The notes under the pieces are model-generated. The model saw only the letters and a program-made list of their open reading frames with translations. It ran no database searches and was not told the DNA's origin. A stretch of 64,000 bases of DNA, taken from contig CAJTQR010000001.1 of assembly GCA_910578515.1 (NCBI GenBank), forward strand, positions 372,001 to 436,000, read 5' to 3'. A program made the position numbers and the translations under genes. The first letter of the stretch is position 1. Every line of letters starts with the position of its first letter. Shown one piece after another: positions 17,226 to 25,829 of this stretch. Source of the stretch: an uncultured Duncaniella sp. GTDB lineage: Bacteria > Bacteroidota > Bacteroidia > Bacteroidales > Muribaculaceae.

Positions 17226-17924
17226 TTATAATTTACCAGCATAAAGCAACCATGCATATTTAAGATACGAGGTAATACGGCGAATACGGGTAGGTTGCGC
17301 AATAAATCTCCACAACCATTCGCATCCTACAGCCTGCATACATTTCGGCGCTCTGGTAAAGTTTCCCACATATAGGTCAAAGCTTCCACCAAGTCCTTGG
17401 TAAATAGCCCTATTAACCTGCTGTAGCCGTTGCATGAACAATTCTTGTCGTGGTGACCCCATGGCAACAAAAACTATATCCGGGCACTTGTTTGCCACAT
17501 CCTCAATAATCCTATCCTCGTCATCAGATGAGTGAATATACCCATCCCTTCTACCTACTATTGATATCCCAGGAAATTCCGTTTCAAGTTTCTTTACAGT
17601 CCGGGTTATCACATCTTCAGTCGAACCTATCAGATAAAATTTCTTTGTCCGATAAAACCGGGCTATAATCTCCAACCACAATTCGCAACCAGGAATTCTA
17701 ACCGCATTTTTAATGCCTTTCTTATGTGCTACCTTTACCGCACCGGCACCATCGCAATATCCAATATTAGAATTTATTATATCAATCAATGTTTGCTTGG
17801 CATTAACCACTTTCTCAGCATTTACAGCCACAAGAATGCCCTTATGACTATCTGCATAAGATATCAGTTGGTCAGATGAAGCAAATGGATGAACTTTTAT
17901 ATTTCTAATCAGGAATGTTTGCAT
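17226..17924 (-). CDS. wecG: WecG/TagA/CpsF-family glycosyltransferase
   Basis: 232 residues from the ATG at 17924 (a TTG at 17960 is possible but gives an unusual N-terminus). Family features are GAVKVAHKKG near the start, NAEKVVNAK, the IPGCELW segment, FYLIGSTEDVI, GRRDGY, DIVFVAMGSPRQELFMQ and a C-terminal PKCMQAVGCEWLWR. WecG transfers ManNAcA from UDP-ManNAcA to a lipid-linked GlcNAc, TagA the related ManNAc step. Here the neighbours wecC and wecB make UDP-ManNAcA, so a ManNAcA-transferase role is likely; the acceptor is not encoded in the window. Confidence 0.85.
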   Translation of the reverse strand: MQTFLIRNIKVHPFASSDQLISYADSHKGILVAVNAEKVVNAKQTLIDIINSNIGYCDGAGAVKVAHKKGIKNAVRIPGCELWLEIIARFYRTKKFYLIGSTEDVITRTVKKLETEFPGISIVGRRDGYIHSSDDEDRIIEDVANKCPDIVFVAMGSPRQELFMQRLQQVNRAIYQGLGGSFDLYVGNFTRAPKCMQAVGCEWLWRFIAQPTRIRRITSYLKYAWLLYAGKL

Positions 17925-17966
17925 ATTTATATTAACGGAGTGTTTATTCCAATATTGCAAGGTCTA

Positions 17967-19190
17967 TTAAACCAATGCTCCGCAAAAATCAAGAATTACC
18001 TTTGTATTGTCAAATGACAACCTCTTGAATTCTTTATGAGCGGTAAGAAATACCACTATATCACTATTATCATAAGCCTCCCGATAATCCGAAAGCATAT
18101 ACTTGTCATAGCGTTTTAGATTTGGCTCCGAAACTTTAAATCGCACATCGGCACATGAGTCCAATAAATGAGACACAACTACTTCTGCTGGTGACTCCCG
18201 CAAATCATCAATGTCAGGCTTGAATGCAAGCCCCATCAATGCCACACATGGCAACCGTAATTCTCGCTTTTCAAATTCAAGTATTGCATTTTTAATCCTC
18301 TCGATTACCCACATTGTCTTAAATTTGTTCACTTCCCGGGCTTTCGATATCAACCGTGCCTCATTTGGATAAGTAGAAGCTATGAAATATGGGTCAACCG
18401 CTATGCAATGCCCTCCTACTCCACATCCTGGTTTCAAGATATTTACCCTTGGATGTCTATTTGCAAGAGCTATCAATTCCCACACATTAATTTCCTCTCT
18501 CTCACATATCAAAGAAAGCTCATTAGCAAACGCAATCTGGACATCGCGGCTTGAATTCTCAACCAACTTGCACAGTTCTGCAGTCTTCGCATCAGTCCTG
18601 TGCAGAACTCCTTTTACAAACTGCGAATAAAATTGCTCCGCCTTTACAGCAGACTCTTCATTAATCCCCCCTATTACCCTATCATTGTGCACAAGTTCAT
18701 AAATCATATTTCCAGGAAGCACACGTTCCGGGCAATATGCAATGAAAATCTTATCTTTAAGTTCTGACCGCTTCGAGAATATTAGTTCTGCCATTCTGTT
18801 GGTTGTTCCCACAGGCGAGGTCGACTCAATTATAAATAAGTCTCCTGGTTTTAATAACGGGATGACACTTTCTGTCGCCGCTTCCACATAAGAGACGTCA
18901 GGAGTCCGGTCAGAATTCAACGGAGTCGGCACTACAATAAAGTAAGCATCAGAAATCTCTGGAGTTATCGAGGCATGAAATTTACCGCCCTTGATAACCG
19001 ACTGCAACAATGACTCCAGACCCTGCTCAACAAAATGGAGACGACCGGAATTCGTCATCTCCACTATAGAGGGGTTCACATCCACCCCTAATATCTCACA
19101 GTCTCCTTCTGAAGCTGCTATCACAGCTGTGGGAAGTCCCACATACCCTAAGCCGACAAAGCATGCTTTATGAATATTGCCTGTTGCCAT
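17967..19190 (-). CDS. wecC: UDP-N-acetyl-D-mannosamine dehydrogenase (WecC-like)
   Basis: 407 residues, beginning at the ATG at 19190 (a TTG just upstream is not preferred). Rossmann NAD-binding motif ACFVGLGYVGLPTA at the N-terminus; dehydrogenase signatures YCPERVLPGN, ENSSRDVQIAFANEL and GCGVGGHCIAVDP, the last containing the catalytic Cys262. WecC oxidises UDP-ManNAc to UDP-ManNAcA with two NAD+, whereas related UDP-glucose/galactose dehydrogenases differ in the active-site loop. The ELCKLVENS segment and adjacent wecB support the WecC assignment over UDP-Glc dehydrogenase. It lies 26 bp after rnr on the same strand. Confidence 0.9.
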   Translation of the reverse strand: MATGNIHKACFVGLGYVGLPTAVIAASEGDCEILGVDVNPSIVEMTNSGRLHFVEQGLESLLQSVIKGGKFHASITPEISDAYFIVVPTPLNSDRTPDVSYVEAATESVIPLLKPGDLFIIESTSPVGTTNRMAELIFSKRSELKDKIFIAYCPERVLPGNMIYELVHNDRVIGGINEESAVKAEQFYSQFVKGVLHRTDAKTAELCKLVENSSRDVQIAFANELSLICEREEINVWELIALANRHPRVNILKPGCGVGGHCIAVDPYFIASTYPNEARLISKAREVNKFKTMWVIERIKNAILEFEKRELRLPCVALMGLAFKPDIDDLRESPAEVVVSHLLDSCADVRFKVSEPNLKRYDKYMLSDYREAYDNSDIVVFLTAHKEFKRLSFDNTKVILDFCGALV

Positions 19191-19216
19191 CAATTTACCT
19201 CAGAACAGAGTTCTTA

Positions 19217-21454
19217 TTATTTCCTTCTGCGTTTTTTCTTTCCATGCGATAGAGCTTCAGCGACTGAGACTTTTGAACCCATATCATCCTCTCGACGAAG
19301 AGCATTACCTTTATTGTCAAGTAGGATGAAGTCAAGTTGCTTTTTCTCAAGGTCAGCACGGGCTACTTTTATATCAACATTATCTCCAAGGCGATAACGA
19401 TGATTATTTCTACGACCTATCAGACAATGATTCTTCTCATCAAAGTCGTAATAATCATCGGCCAAGTCTCGCATCGGCACAAGACCTTCGCAAAGATTAT
19501 CATTAAGCTCAACATACAGTCCCCATTCAGTCACACCTGAAATAATACCTGTGTAGGTTTCACCCAAATGCTCCTGCATGTATTCCACTTGTTTATACTT
19601 AATGGACGAACGCTCCGCATTTGCAGCCAGTTGCTCCATCTCACTCGAATGCTTACATTGCTCCTCGAGTTTCTGAAGATTGGCACTTCTACCGTTGTGC
19701 AAGTACTTCTCAAGCAAACGGTGTACCATCATGTCAGGATAACGACGTATTGGTGATGTAAAATGAGTATAATACTCAAATCCGAGACCGTAGTGACCGA
19801 TATTATCTGTTGTATATATAGCTTTAGCCATTGAACGGATTGCAAGTGTGGAAAGATAATTCTCCTCACCTCTACCCTTCACTTCAGCCAACATTCTGTT
19901 AATCGAACGGTTAATTTCTCTCGGAGTTCCCGACGATTTCACCTTATAGCCAAAGTTTCGTGCTATAGCCGCCAAATCGGCAAGACGTGACGGGTCAGGC
20001 ACATCATGCACACGATAAACAAAAGCCTTTGGTTTCTTTTTACCGATAGGCTTACCTACAAAGCTAGCAACTGTCTTGTTCGCCAACAGCATAAACTCTT
20101 CTATCAACTTGTTGGCATCTTTCGACACCTTGAAGAAAACACCTAAAGGCTTCCCCTTTTCGTCGATATGGAATTTTACTTCCGCACGGTCAAACTCCAC
20201 AGACCCATTTTCGTAACGCTGACGGCGCAATATTTTTGCAAGGTCATTCAGTTTCTGAATCTCCTCTACGCAATCACCAAGACCAGTCTCAATGACCTCC
20301 TGAGCTTCCTCATACGAGAAACGGCGGTCAGACTTTATCACAGTCCTTGATATCATGGAGTTCAGAACTTTTGCCTCGTTATCCATCTCAAAGATTACAG
20401 AAAACGCCAGTTTCTCCTCATTTGGACGCAATGAACATATTCCATTGCAAAGATGCTCCGGCAACATTGGGACTACTCTATCCACAAGATAAACCGAAGT
20501 GGCTCGCTTCTGAGCCTCCTTGTCTATGATTGTATCGGGATGGACATAATGCGTAACATCAGCTATATGCACACCGACTTCATAATTTCCATTTGGAAGA
20601 GTTCTGAACGACAATGCATCGTCAAAGTCTTTAGCATCTACAGGGTCGATAGTGAAAGTAAGCACATCGCGCATATCTAATCTCTGCGCAATCACTTCAT
20701 CCGTGATTCCTGCATCTATTTTGTCAGCAGCCTTTTCGACAGCACTGGGATACTTGTATGGTAATCCATACTCCGCCAAAATAGCGTGAATTTCAGCTGT
20801 ATTTTCCCCTGCCTGACCAAGAATGTCGACCACTTCTCCGCTTGGATTCTTGAAATCATCCTTCCAATCGGTAATACGAACCACAGCCTTGTCACCTGTT
20901 TTACCACCCTTAAGTTTTGCCTTGGGAATGAATATATCTGTAGAAAGGAACTTGGAATCAGTCAATAGATAACCGAAGTGCTTATCCACTTTCAATGTTC
21001 CAATAAATGTCTGCTCTTTCTTTTCTATAATCTCCACAACCTCAGCTTCTGGCTCAGCACCACGTCGACGTGCAGCGATATTCACACGTACTATATCCCC
21101 ATTAAGAGCATGCATAGAGTTGCGCTCCGCTACAAATATCGACTCACCATCAGCCTCAGTAACGACCGAATTCTTACCGTTACTTCTACGTACAAACACA
21201 CCGATAGCCTCATTACCTCGCTGAGGAGATTTATACTTTCCGGGAGATACTTCTATAATCTCACCGTTAAAAGCCATCTCTACAAGCTGCAATGCTATAT
21301 TGCGCTGTTGAGCGGCGGTTTTGGCTCCTATTGCGTGGGCTACCTGCTTATAATTATATGTGTTGTTCTTCTGCTGCATAACAAAGTCAATCACCTGTCT
21401 TTGCAGGTTCTTGGCATTTCGTGAGGCAGAGGCTGTTTTTGATGATTGAGCCAT
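19217..21454 (-). CDS. rnr: Ribonuclease R
   Basis: 745 residues, in the usual RNase R range. An N-terminal winged-helix/cold-shock region (residues ~1-220) is followed by the RNB catalytic domain with FTIDPVDAKDFDDALSF, which places the catalytic Asp cluster, and TSPIRRYPDMMVHR. A C-terminal S1 domain (GIISGVTEWGLYVELNDN) and a lysine/arginine-rich tail (SHGKKKRRRK) complete it. It degrades structured RNA 3' to 5' and takes part in rRNA quality control. No own promoter is obvious in the 56-bp gap after gyrB, so it may be read from the gyrB promoter; wecC follows. Confidence 0.95.
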   Translation of the reverse strand: MAQSSKTASASRNAKNLQRQVIDFVMQQKNNTYNYKQVAHAIGAKTAAQQRNIALQLVEMAFNGEIIEVSPGKYKSPQRGNEAIGVFVRRSNGKNSVVTEADGESIFVAERNSMHALNGDIVRVNIAARRRGAEPEAEVVEIIEKKEQTFIGTLKVDKHFGYLLTDSKFLSTDIFIPKAKLKGGKTGDKAVVRITDWKDDFKNPSGEVVDILGQAGENTAEIHAILAEYGLPYKYPSAVEKAADKIDAGITDEVIAQRLDMRDVLTFTIDPVDAKDFDDALSFRTLPNGNYEVGVHIADVTHYVHPDTIIDKEAQKRATSVYLVDRVVPMLPEHLCNGICSLRPNEEKLAFSVIFEMDNEAKVLNSMISRTVIKSDRRFSYEEAQEVIETGLGDCVEEIQKLNDLAKILRRQRYENGSVEFDRAEVKFHIDEKGKPLGVFFKVSKDANKLIEEFMLLANKTVASFVGKPIGKKKPKAFVYRVHDVPDPSRLADLAAIARNFGYKVKSSGTPREINRSINRMLAEVKGRGEENYLSTLAIRSMAKAIYTTDNIGHYGLGFEYYTHFTSPIRRYPDMMVHRLLEKYLHNGRSANLQKLEEQCKHSSEMEQLAANAERSSIKYKQVEYMQEHLGETYTGIISGVTEWGLYVELNDNLCEGLVPMRDLADDYYDFDEKNHCLIGRRNNHRYRLGDNVDIKVARADLEKKQLDFILLDNKGNALRREDDMGSKVSVAEALSHGKKKRRRK

Positions 21455-21494
21455 AGCTGAAATGTTATAGTTTGTAATTTATAATGACTTATTA

Positions 21495-21517
21495 TGCCTT
21501 AATGTTCGCATTAAGCA
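21495..21517 (-). terminator. Hairpin at the 3' end of gyrB
   Basis: TGC-TTAATG and CATTAA-GCA arms (one bulge) enclose a 4-nt loop, overlapping the last codons of gyrB. It is followed in the transcript by TAATAAGTCATTATAAATT rather than a continuous T-run, so termination would be partial and some read-through into rnr is expected. Confidence 0.35.
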
Positions 21518-23448
21518 TCAATGTTGGCATAATTTGCATTCGCCTCGATAAAATCTTTACGGGGTGCCACATCTTCGCCCATCAGCATCGAGAAAATGCG
21601 GTCTGCTTCAGCAGCATCACTGATAGTCACCTGTTTAAGCAAACGCTGATTGGGGTCCATAGTTGTGTCGCGAAGCTCCTCTGCACTCATTTCACCAAGA
21701 CCTTTATATCGCTGAACTTTTGTTTTGTCACCATTTACGGCAATAAACTGTTGCACTTGCGCATCAGTCCAGCAATATTCTTCCACTTTACCGCGTGTAC
21801 ACTTGTACAACGGAGGAGTTGCAAGGTACAAGTAGCCCTGCTCAATCACCGGACGCATACGGCGGAAGAAGAATGTCATCAACAATGTAGCGATATGGCT
21901 ACCATCCACATCCGCATCAGTCATGATGATAATCTTATGGTAGGCAAGTCGTGAGATATTAATTTCCTTGGGGTCTTCCTCGGTACCTACAGTTACACGC
22001 ATTGCACGGTAGAGCGAGATGATTTCCTGATTGTCAAGAATCTTATGGTCCATAGCCTTCTCAACATTCAGAATCTTACCTCTCAAAGGAAGTATGGCTT
22101 GAAAAGTACGGTCACGACCCTGCTTTGCAGTTCCACCCGCAGAATCACCCTCGACAAGGAACAATTCACAATCCTCAGCATGACGAGACGAACAGTCCGC
22201 CAATTTACCAGGCAAACCGCCACCTGAAAGAGGCGATTTGCGCTGTATCTTTACTCGGGCATTATACGCGGCGTGACGGGCCTGCGCAGCAAGCACAATC
22301 TTGTCTACAATAGTACGGGCCTGCTTGGGGTGCTCTTCGAGGTAATATCTAAGAGCCTCGCTTACTGCCGCGGACACAGCTCCAGCTACCTCTCCATTTC
22401 CAAGTTTGGTTTTAGTCTGACCTTCAAACTGTGGTTCCAGAACCTTTACTGACACCACCGCTGTCAAGCCTTCGCGGAAGTCATCTCCAGCAATCTCCAC
22501 CTTCACCTTGTCAAGCAGCTTATTATCCTCGGCATATTTTTTCAAGGTTGTGGTAAGACCGCGACGGAAACCAGTCAAATGTGTTCCGCCCTCTATTGTA
22601 TTGATATTGTTTACAAACGAATATACATTCTCATTAAACGAGCTATTATATGTAAGAGCTACTTCCACAGGTATACCTTGTCGTTCTGTATTCAAATGGA
22701 TAACCTCATTTATGAGCGGCTCCTTATTTGAATCAATATACTGAACAAACTCCTTTAGACCATCTTTTGAATAGAACTGCTCGCTCTTAGGAGTACCTTC
22801 TGCATCAAGGTGACGCATATCTGTCAGAGTGAGACATATACCAGCATTAAGATATGCCAAATCACGAAGACGATTAGCCAACGTATTATAATCGTATTCG
22901 GTAACAGTAAAAATGCTTGCATCCGGCTTGAATGTCACAGTCGTACCTGTCTGGTCACTCTCGCCTATCACCTTAAGCTCGGTAGTTGGTTTACCACAAG
23001 AATATTCTTGCATATAGACTTTACCATCACGACGTACTTCAGCCCTGAGATAAGTAGACAATGCATTCACACACGATACACCTACACCATGAAGACCTCC
23101 GGATACCTTATAAGAGCCTTTGTCAAATTTACCACCAGCATGGAGCACTGTAAGCACTACCTCAAGAGCGCTTTTGTGTTCTTTCTCGTGCATATCAACA
23201 GGTATACCTCGACCATTGTCAACCACAGTAATCGAATTATCCTGATTAATCGTCACCTCTATGTGGGTAGCAAAACCTGCGAGAGCCTCGTCAATTGAAT
23301 TATCTACCACTTCATACACCAGATGATGCAAACCCTTAGCACTAATATCGCCAATATACATGGCAGGACGTTTTCTTACAGCTTCAAGTCCCTCAAGCAC
23401 CTGGATATTACTGGCGCTATATTCTTCTCTTTCTTTGTCTTCTGACAT
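21511..23448 (-). CDS. gyrB: DNA gyrase subunit B
   Basis: 645 residues from the ATG at 23448 (MSEDKEREEYSASNIQVLEG); an in-frame ATG at 23532 would put the start within the promoter. The GHKL ATPase has EVVDNSIDEA, VDNGRGIPV and SGGLHGVGVSCVNALS. The TOPRIM domain has EGDSAGGTAKQGRD and DADVDGSHIATLL. The C-terminus MGEDVAPRKDFIEANA matches GyrB rather than ParE. With GyrA it introduces negative supercoils; gyrA is not in this window. A perfect promoter stands ~85 bp upstream. rnr follows after 56 bp. Confidence 0.96.
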   Translation of the reverse strand: MSEDKEREEYSASNIQVLEGLEAVRKRPAMYIGDISAKGLHHLVYEVVDNSIDEALAGFATHIEVTINQDNSITVVDNGRGIPVDMHEKEHKSALEVVLTVLHAGGKFDKGSYKVSGGLHGVGVSCVNALSTYLRAEVRRDGKVYMQEYSCGKPTTELKVIGESDQTGTTVTFKPDASIFTVTEYDYNTLANRLRDLAYLNAGICLTLTDMRHLDAEGTPKSEQFYSKDGLKEFVQYIDSNKEPLINEVIHLNTERQGIPVEVALTYNSSFNENVYSFVNNINTIEGGTHLTGFRRGLTTTLKKYAEDNKLLDKVKVEIAGDDFREGLTAVVSVKVLEPQFEGQTKTKLGNGEVAGAVSAAVSEALRYYLEEHPKQARTIVDKIVLAAQARHAAYNARVKIQRKSPLSGGGLPGKLADCSSRHAEDCELFLVEGDSAGGTAKQGRDRTFQAILPLRGKILNVEKAMDHKILDNQEIISLYRAMRVTVGTEEDPKEINISRLAYHKIIIMTDADVDGSHIATLLMTFFFRRMRPVIEQGYLYLATPPLYKCTRGKVEEYCWTDAQVQQFIAVNGDKTKVQRYKGLGEMSAEELRDTTMDPNQRLLKQVTISDAAEADRIFSMLMGEDVAPRKDFIEANANYANIDA

Positions 23449-23533
23449 AGTTGGATTATTTATTTTCAAACTGAATTTCACATTGCTGTGAACAAAGCGC
23501 TCAAACTTGGCATAGATGCAAAGTTTGGACAAA

Positions 23534-23564
23534 CAAAATTACTATTTTTTTTTCACACCCCAAA
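23534..23564 (-). promoter_or_regulatory. gyrB promoter
   Basis: Minus strand: TTTG (23564-23561), 19-nt spacer, TAATTTTG (23541-23534), an exact consensus match. Predicted start ~23527, leader ~80 nt. This confirms the internal start codon at 23448. Confidence 0.75.
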
Positions 23565-23668
23565 ATCTTACAAGTTAATTCTAACGCTATTTCTCGCGCT
23601 TATGGCATTTTGCTTATCCCCTCCACCACTTATACATGAAAACGCCAAATTGAGCATCTAACACAGCG

Positions 23669-24445
23669 TCAATCATTTGCCATAATCTGCGAAAGCCTAT
23701 GTTCAAGCTCAGTAGAGCTTAGTCGCGTGGTTAACGCTCCACGGTGAGCCACAGATATATTACCTGTCTCCTCGGAAACTACAATAGCAAACGCATCAGA
23801 GGCCTGAGAAATACCCAACGCCGACCTATGCCGCAAACCTAAAGCCCGTGGAACATTCCTGTCATGACTGACAGGAAGAATACACCCTGCACTCCTAATG
23901 CGGTCGTTATCTATTATCATAGCTCCGTCATGAAGAGGCGAGTTTTTGAAAAATATATTTTCTATCAAACGTGAATTTATATCCGCATCTATGATATCAC
24001 CACTTTTTTCATAGCTCTCCAAAGGAATCTCTTGACGTATCACTATCAATGCGCCTGTTTTTGTCTTTGACATATTCATGCATGCATAAACAATTGGCAA
24101 GACATACTTTCTTGTATCTGAAGAATCGCCACCTTTATCATGCTTAAATAAATTTTTCAGAAATCGCCACCGCTTGTGGTCTCCAAGCTCTACAAGAAAT
24201 CTTTTAATCTGGTCCTGGAACAAAATCACAAGTACCAAAAGACCAATACCCATAAATTGGTCCAATATAGTACCAATCAGTTTCATCTCCAATATCTGAG
24301 ATGTCAGTACCCATACCACAATAAACGCCAAAACGCCGAAAAATATATTCAACGTCCCGCTCTCCTTCATTATCCTATAGAGATAAAACAGCAAGAGAGC
24401 CACAATGGCTATATCAAAGGCATCCTTTATTCCAAAATGCTCCAT
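23669..24445 (-). CDS. cdaA: Membrane diadenylate cyclase (CdaA type)
   Basis: 258 residues. Three N-terminal hydrophobic segments (~10-24, ~32-52, ~57-77) precede a DAC (DisA_N) domain. Catalytic motifs are DGA (173-175 in LHDGAMII) and RHR (205-207 in LGLRHRSALG). It makes c-di-AMP from two ATP at the membrane; c-di-AMP usually controls potassium and osmotic balance and wall homeostasis. It follows folP by 22 bp on the same strand; a folP-cdaA pair is common in Bacteroidota. No c-di-AMP phosphodiesterase (GdpP/Pde) or receptor is encoded in the window. gyrB lies downstream with its own promoter. Confidence 0.93.
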   Translation of the reverse strand: MEHFGIKDAFDIAIVALLLFYLYRIMKESGTLNIFFGVLAFIVVWVLTSQILEMKLIGTILDQFMGIGLLVLVILFQDQIKRFLVELGDHKRWRFLKNLFKHDKGGDSSDTRKYVLPIVYACMNMSKTKTGALIVIRQEIPLESYEKSGDIIDADINSRLIENIFFKNSPLHDGAMIIDNDRIRSAGCILPVSHDRNVPRALGLRHRSALGISQASDAFAIVVSEETGNISVAHRGALTTRLSSTELEHRLSQIMAND

Positions 24446-24467
24446 CGGTATTCTTTATTATTTAGAA

Positions 24468-25310
24468 TTATTTAGATGATAATTCGTATAGCTTCACAGC
24501 CTGCACTGCTTCTTTCACATCATGAACACGTAGAAATGCAGCGCCGCCCATAAGAGCTATAGTATTAAGTACAGTTGTACCGTTAAGTGCCTCATCCGGA
24601 GATATACATAGTGTCTTAGTTATCATCGACTTGCGCGAGACTCCTACTAATACAGGAGCATTTAATTCGGTAGAAAATAAATCAAGATGACGCATTATCT
24701 CATAATTCTGCTCTAATGTCTTACTGAATCCGAATCCTGGGTCTACAATAACATCACTGACACCCATCAGATGCAGTTCTCGCAACTTACGCGACATATC
24801 CAACAACATATCAGCCATTATATTCTCATAATCAGTATAACGCTGCATTGTCTGCGGATTCCCGCGCATGTGCATTAATATATATGGGACATTAAGAGCC
24901 GCAACTACAGAAAACATATCCCTATCAAGGTCACCACCGGAAATATCATTGATGATATTAGCCCCAAATTCCTTCACCGCCACATACGCAACACGCGAAC
25001 GGAAAGTATCCACAGAGACAGGGATGTCTGCATTGACACTGCGTATGGCATTCAATCCAATTCTAAGCCTCTCAAGTTCCTCCTCTTCCGAAACATCGCT
25101 TGCCCCAGGGCGGGATGAATAAGCTCCTATATCCAAAAAGTCCGCTCCATCTCTTACCACATCCTCCACTCTCCTCTTTATAGCATCATCACACATTGTG
25201 CGTGATTTCGAATAAAAAGAGTCTGGAGTGATATTAACAATTCCCATTACTTGGGGACGGTGGTAAACTCTCAGGGAGCCTCCAATATTAAGACTGAACG
25301 GGCGGAACAT
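24468..25310 (-). CDS. folP: Dihydropteroate synthase
   Basis: 280 residues, TIM barrel. Signatures are VMGIVNITPDSFY at the N-terminus, DIGAYSSRPGA, INDISGG, LMHMRGNPQTMQ, VDPGFGFSKT and VGVSRKSMI, which form the pterin and p-aminobenzoate sites; this is the sulfonamide target. It condenses 6-hydroxymethyl-dihydropterin diphosphate with pABA in folate synthesis; folE lies 5 kb away. cdaA follows in the same unit. The ATG at 25310 is preceded by a promoter at 25345-25376. Confidence 0.95.
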   Translation of the reverse strand: MFRPFSLNIGGSLRVYHRPQVMGIVNITPDSFYSKSRTMCDDAIKRRVEDVVRDGADFLDIGAYSSRPGASDVSEEEELERLRIGLNAIRSVNADIPVSVDTFRSRVAYVAVKEFGANIINDISGGDLDRDMFSVVAALNVPYILMHMRGNPQTMQRYTDYENIMADMLLDMSRKLRELHLMGVSDVIVDPGFGFSKTLEQNYEIMRHLDLFSTELNAPVLVGVSRKSMITKTLCISPDEALNGTTVLNTIALMGGAAFLRVHDVKEAVQAVKLYELSSK

Positions 25311-25344
25311 TCAAACGATATTTTGATTATTACTATTCACTTTG

Positions 25345-25376
25345 CGAAGTTAGTCAAATTCTCAATCATATCCAAA
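25345..25376 (-). promoter_or_regulatory. Promoter for folP-cdaA
   Basis: Minus strand: TTTG (25376-25373), 20-nt spacer, TAACTTCG (25352-25345), one mismatch in the -7 box. It lies after the terminator at 25430-25465, so folP-cdaA is transcribed separately from the upstream unit. Confidence 0.6.
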
Positions 25377-25424
25377 ATAATCTCATCCCGCAGACAAATC
25401 ATAACACTATGCGCCAACAGCCAT

Positions 25425-25628
25425 AAACGACAAAGCGACCTCTCCTCACGGAGTGGTCGCTTTGTTGTCTTAGCAATAAGACTCTACAAACCTAATATAA
25501 AAACACATTTACTATTATGCAATTCTTTTTGTCGCTAAAAACACTAACAATCTATACTAACCCTAAAACTAAATATCATGCTTAAAATTATTTTTCAACT
25601 TATAAACTTATGCTGTTGAGCAACGTTT
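25425..25628 (-). ncRNA. Candidate small RNA of ~200 nt upstream of folP
   Basis: On the minus strand a promoter-like sequence (25635-25666) is followed ~200 nt later by a strong hairpin terminator (25430-25465). No ORF longer than ~12 codons lies between them; the longest begin ATG ATA TTT AGT and ATG TGT TTT TAT. The stretch is AT-rich with small complementary arms (TCAAC/GTTGA). It is neither the regulator's 3' UTR (a promoter intervenes) nor the folP leader (a terminator and separate promoter follow). A small RNA or a leader-type unit encoding a tiny peptide are both possible. Confidence 0.35.
25430..25465 (-). terminator. Long two-part hairpin terminator between the regulator gene and folP
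   Basis: ACAAAGCGACC (25430-25440) pairs with 25455-25465; inside, CTCC (25442-25445) and GGAG (25450-25453) extend the stem around a 4-nt loop, giving ~15 bp. T-rich sequence follows on both sides (CGTTTATGG in the minus direction, TTTGTTGTCTT in the plus), so it may work in both directions. Confidence 0.75.
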
Positions 25629-25634
25629 ACAATG

Positions 25635-25666
25635 CAAAATTACAGTCAAATCAACACCCCCACAAG
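25635..25666 (-). promoter_or_regulatory. Promoter-like sequence of the intergenic unit
   Basis: Minus strand: CTTG (25666-25663), 20-nt spacer, TAATTTTG (25642-25635); one base off the -33 consensus. It lies ~165 nt after the end of the DUF6377 gene. Between 25667 and 25829 I see AT-rich sequence without further structure. Confidence 0.5.
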
Positions 25667-25829
25667 CTAATCGGAATATAATATAGACAAATATGACGCT
25701 AAAATCACATCTTAACGCTAATAATCAGAATATTAAGCAAACACAACTCATTAAAAAATATAGATAAAATTTAGGCATGAAATGTTACTTTTAGGACCTA
25801 AAATTATCAAATAAGCTATTCCAAATCTG

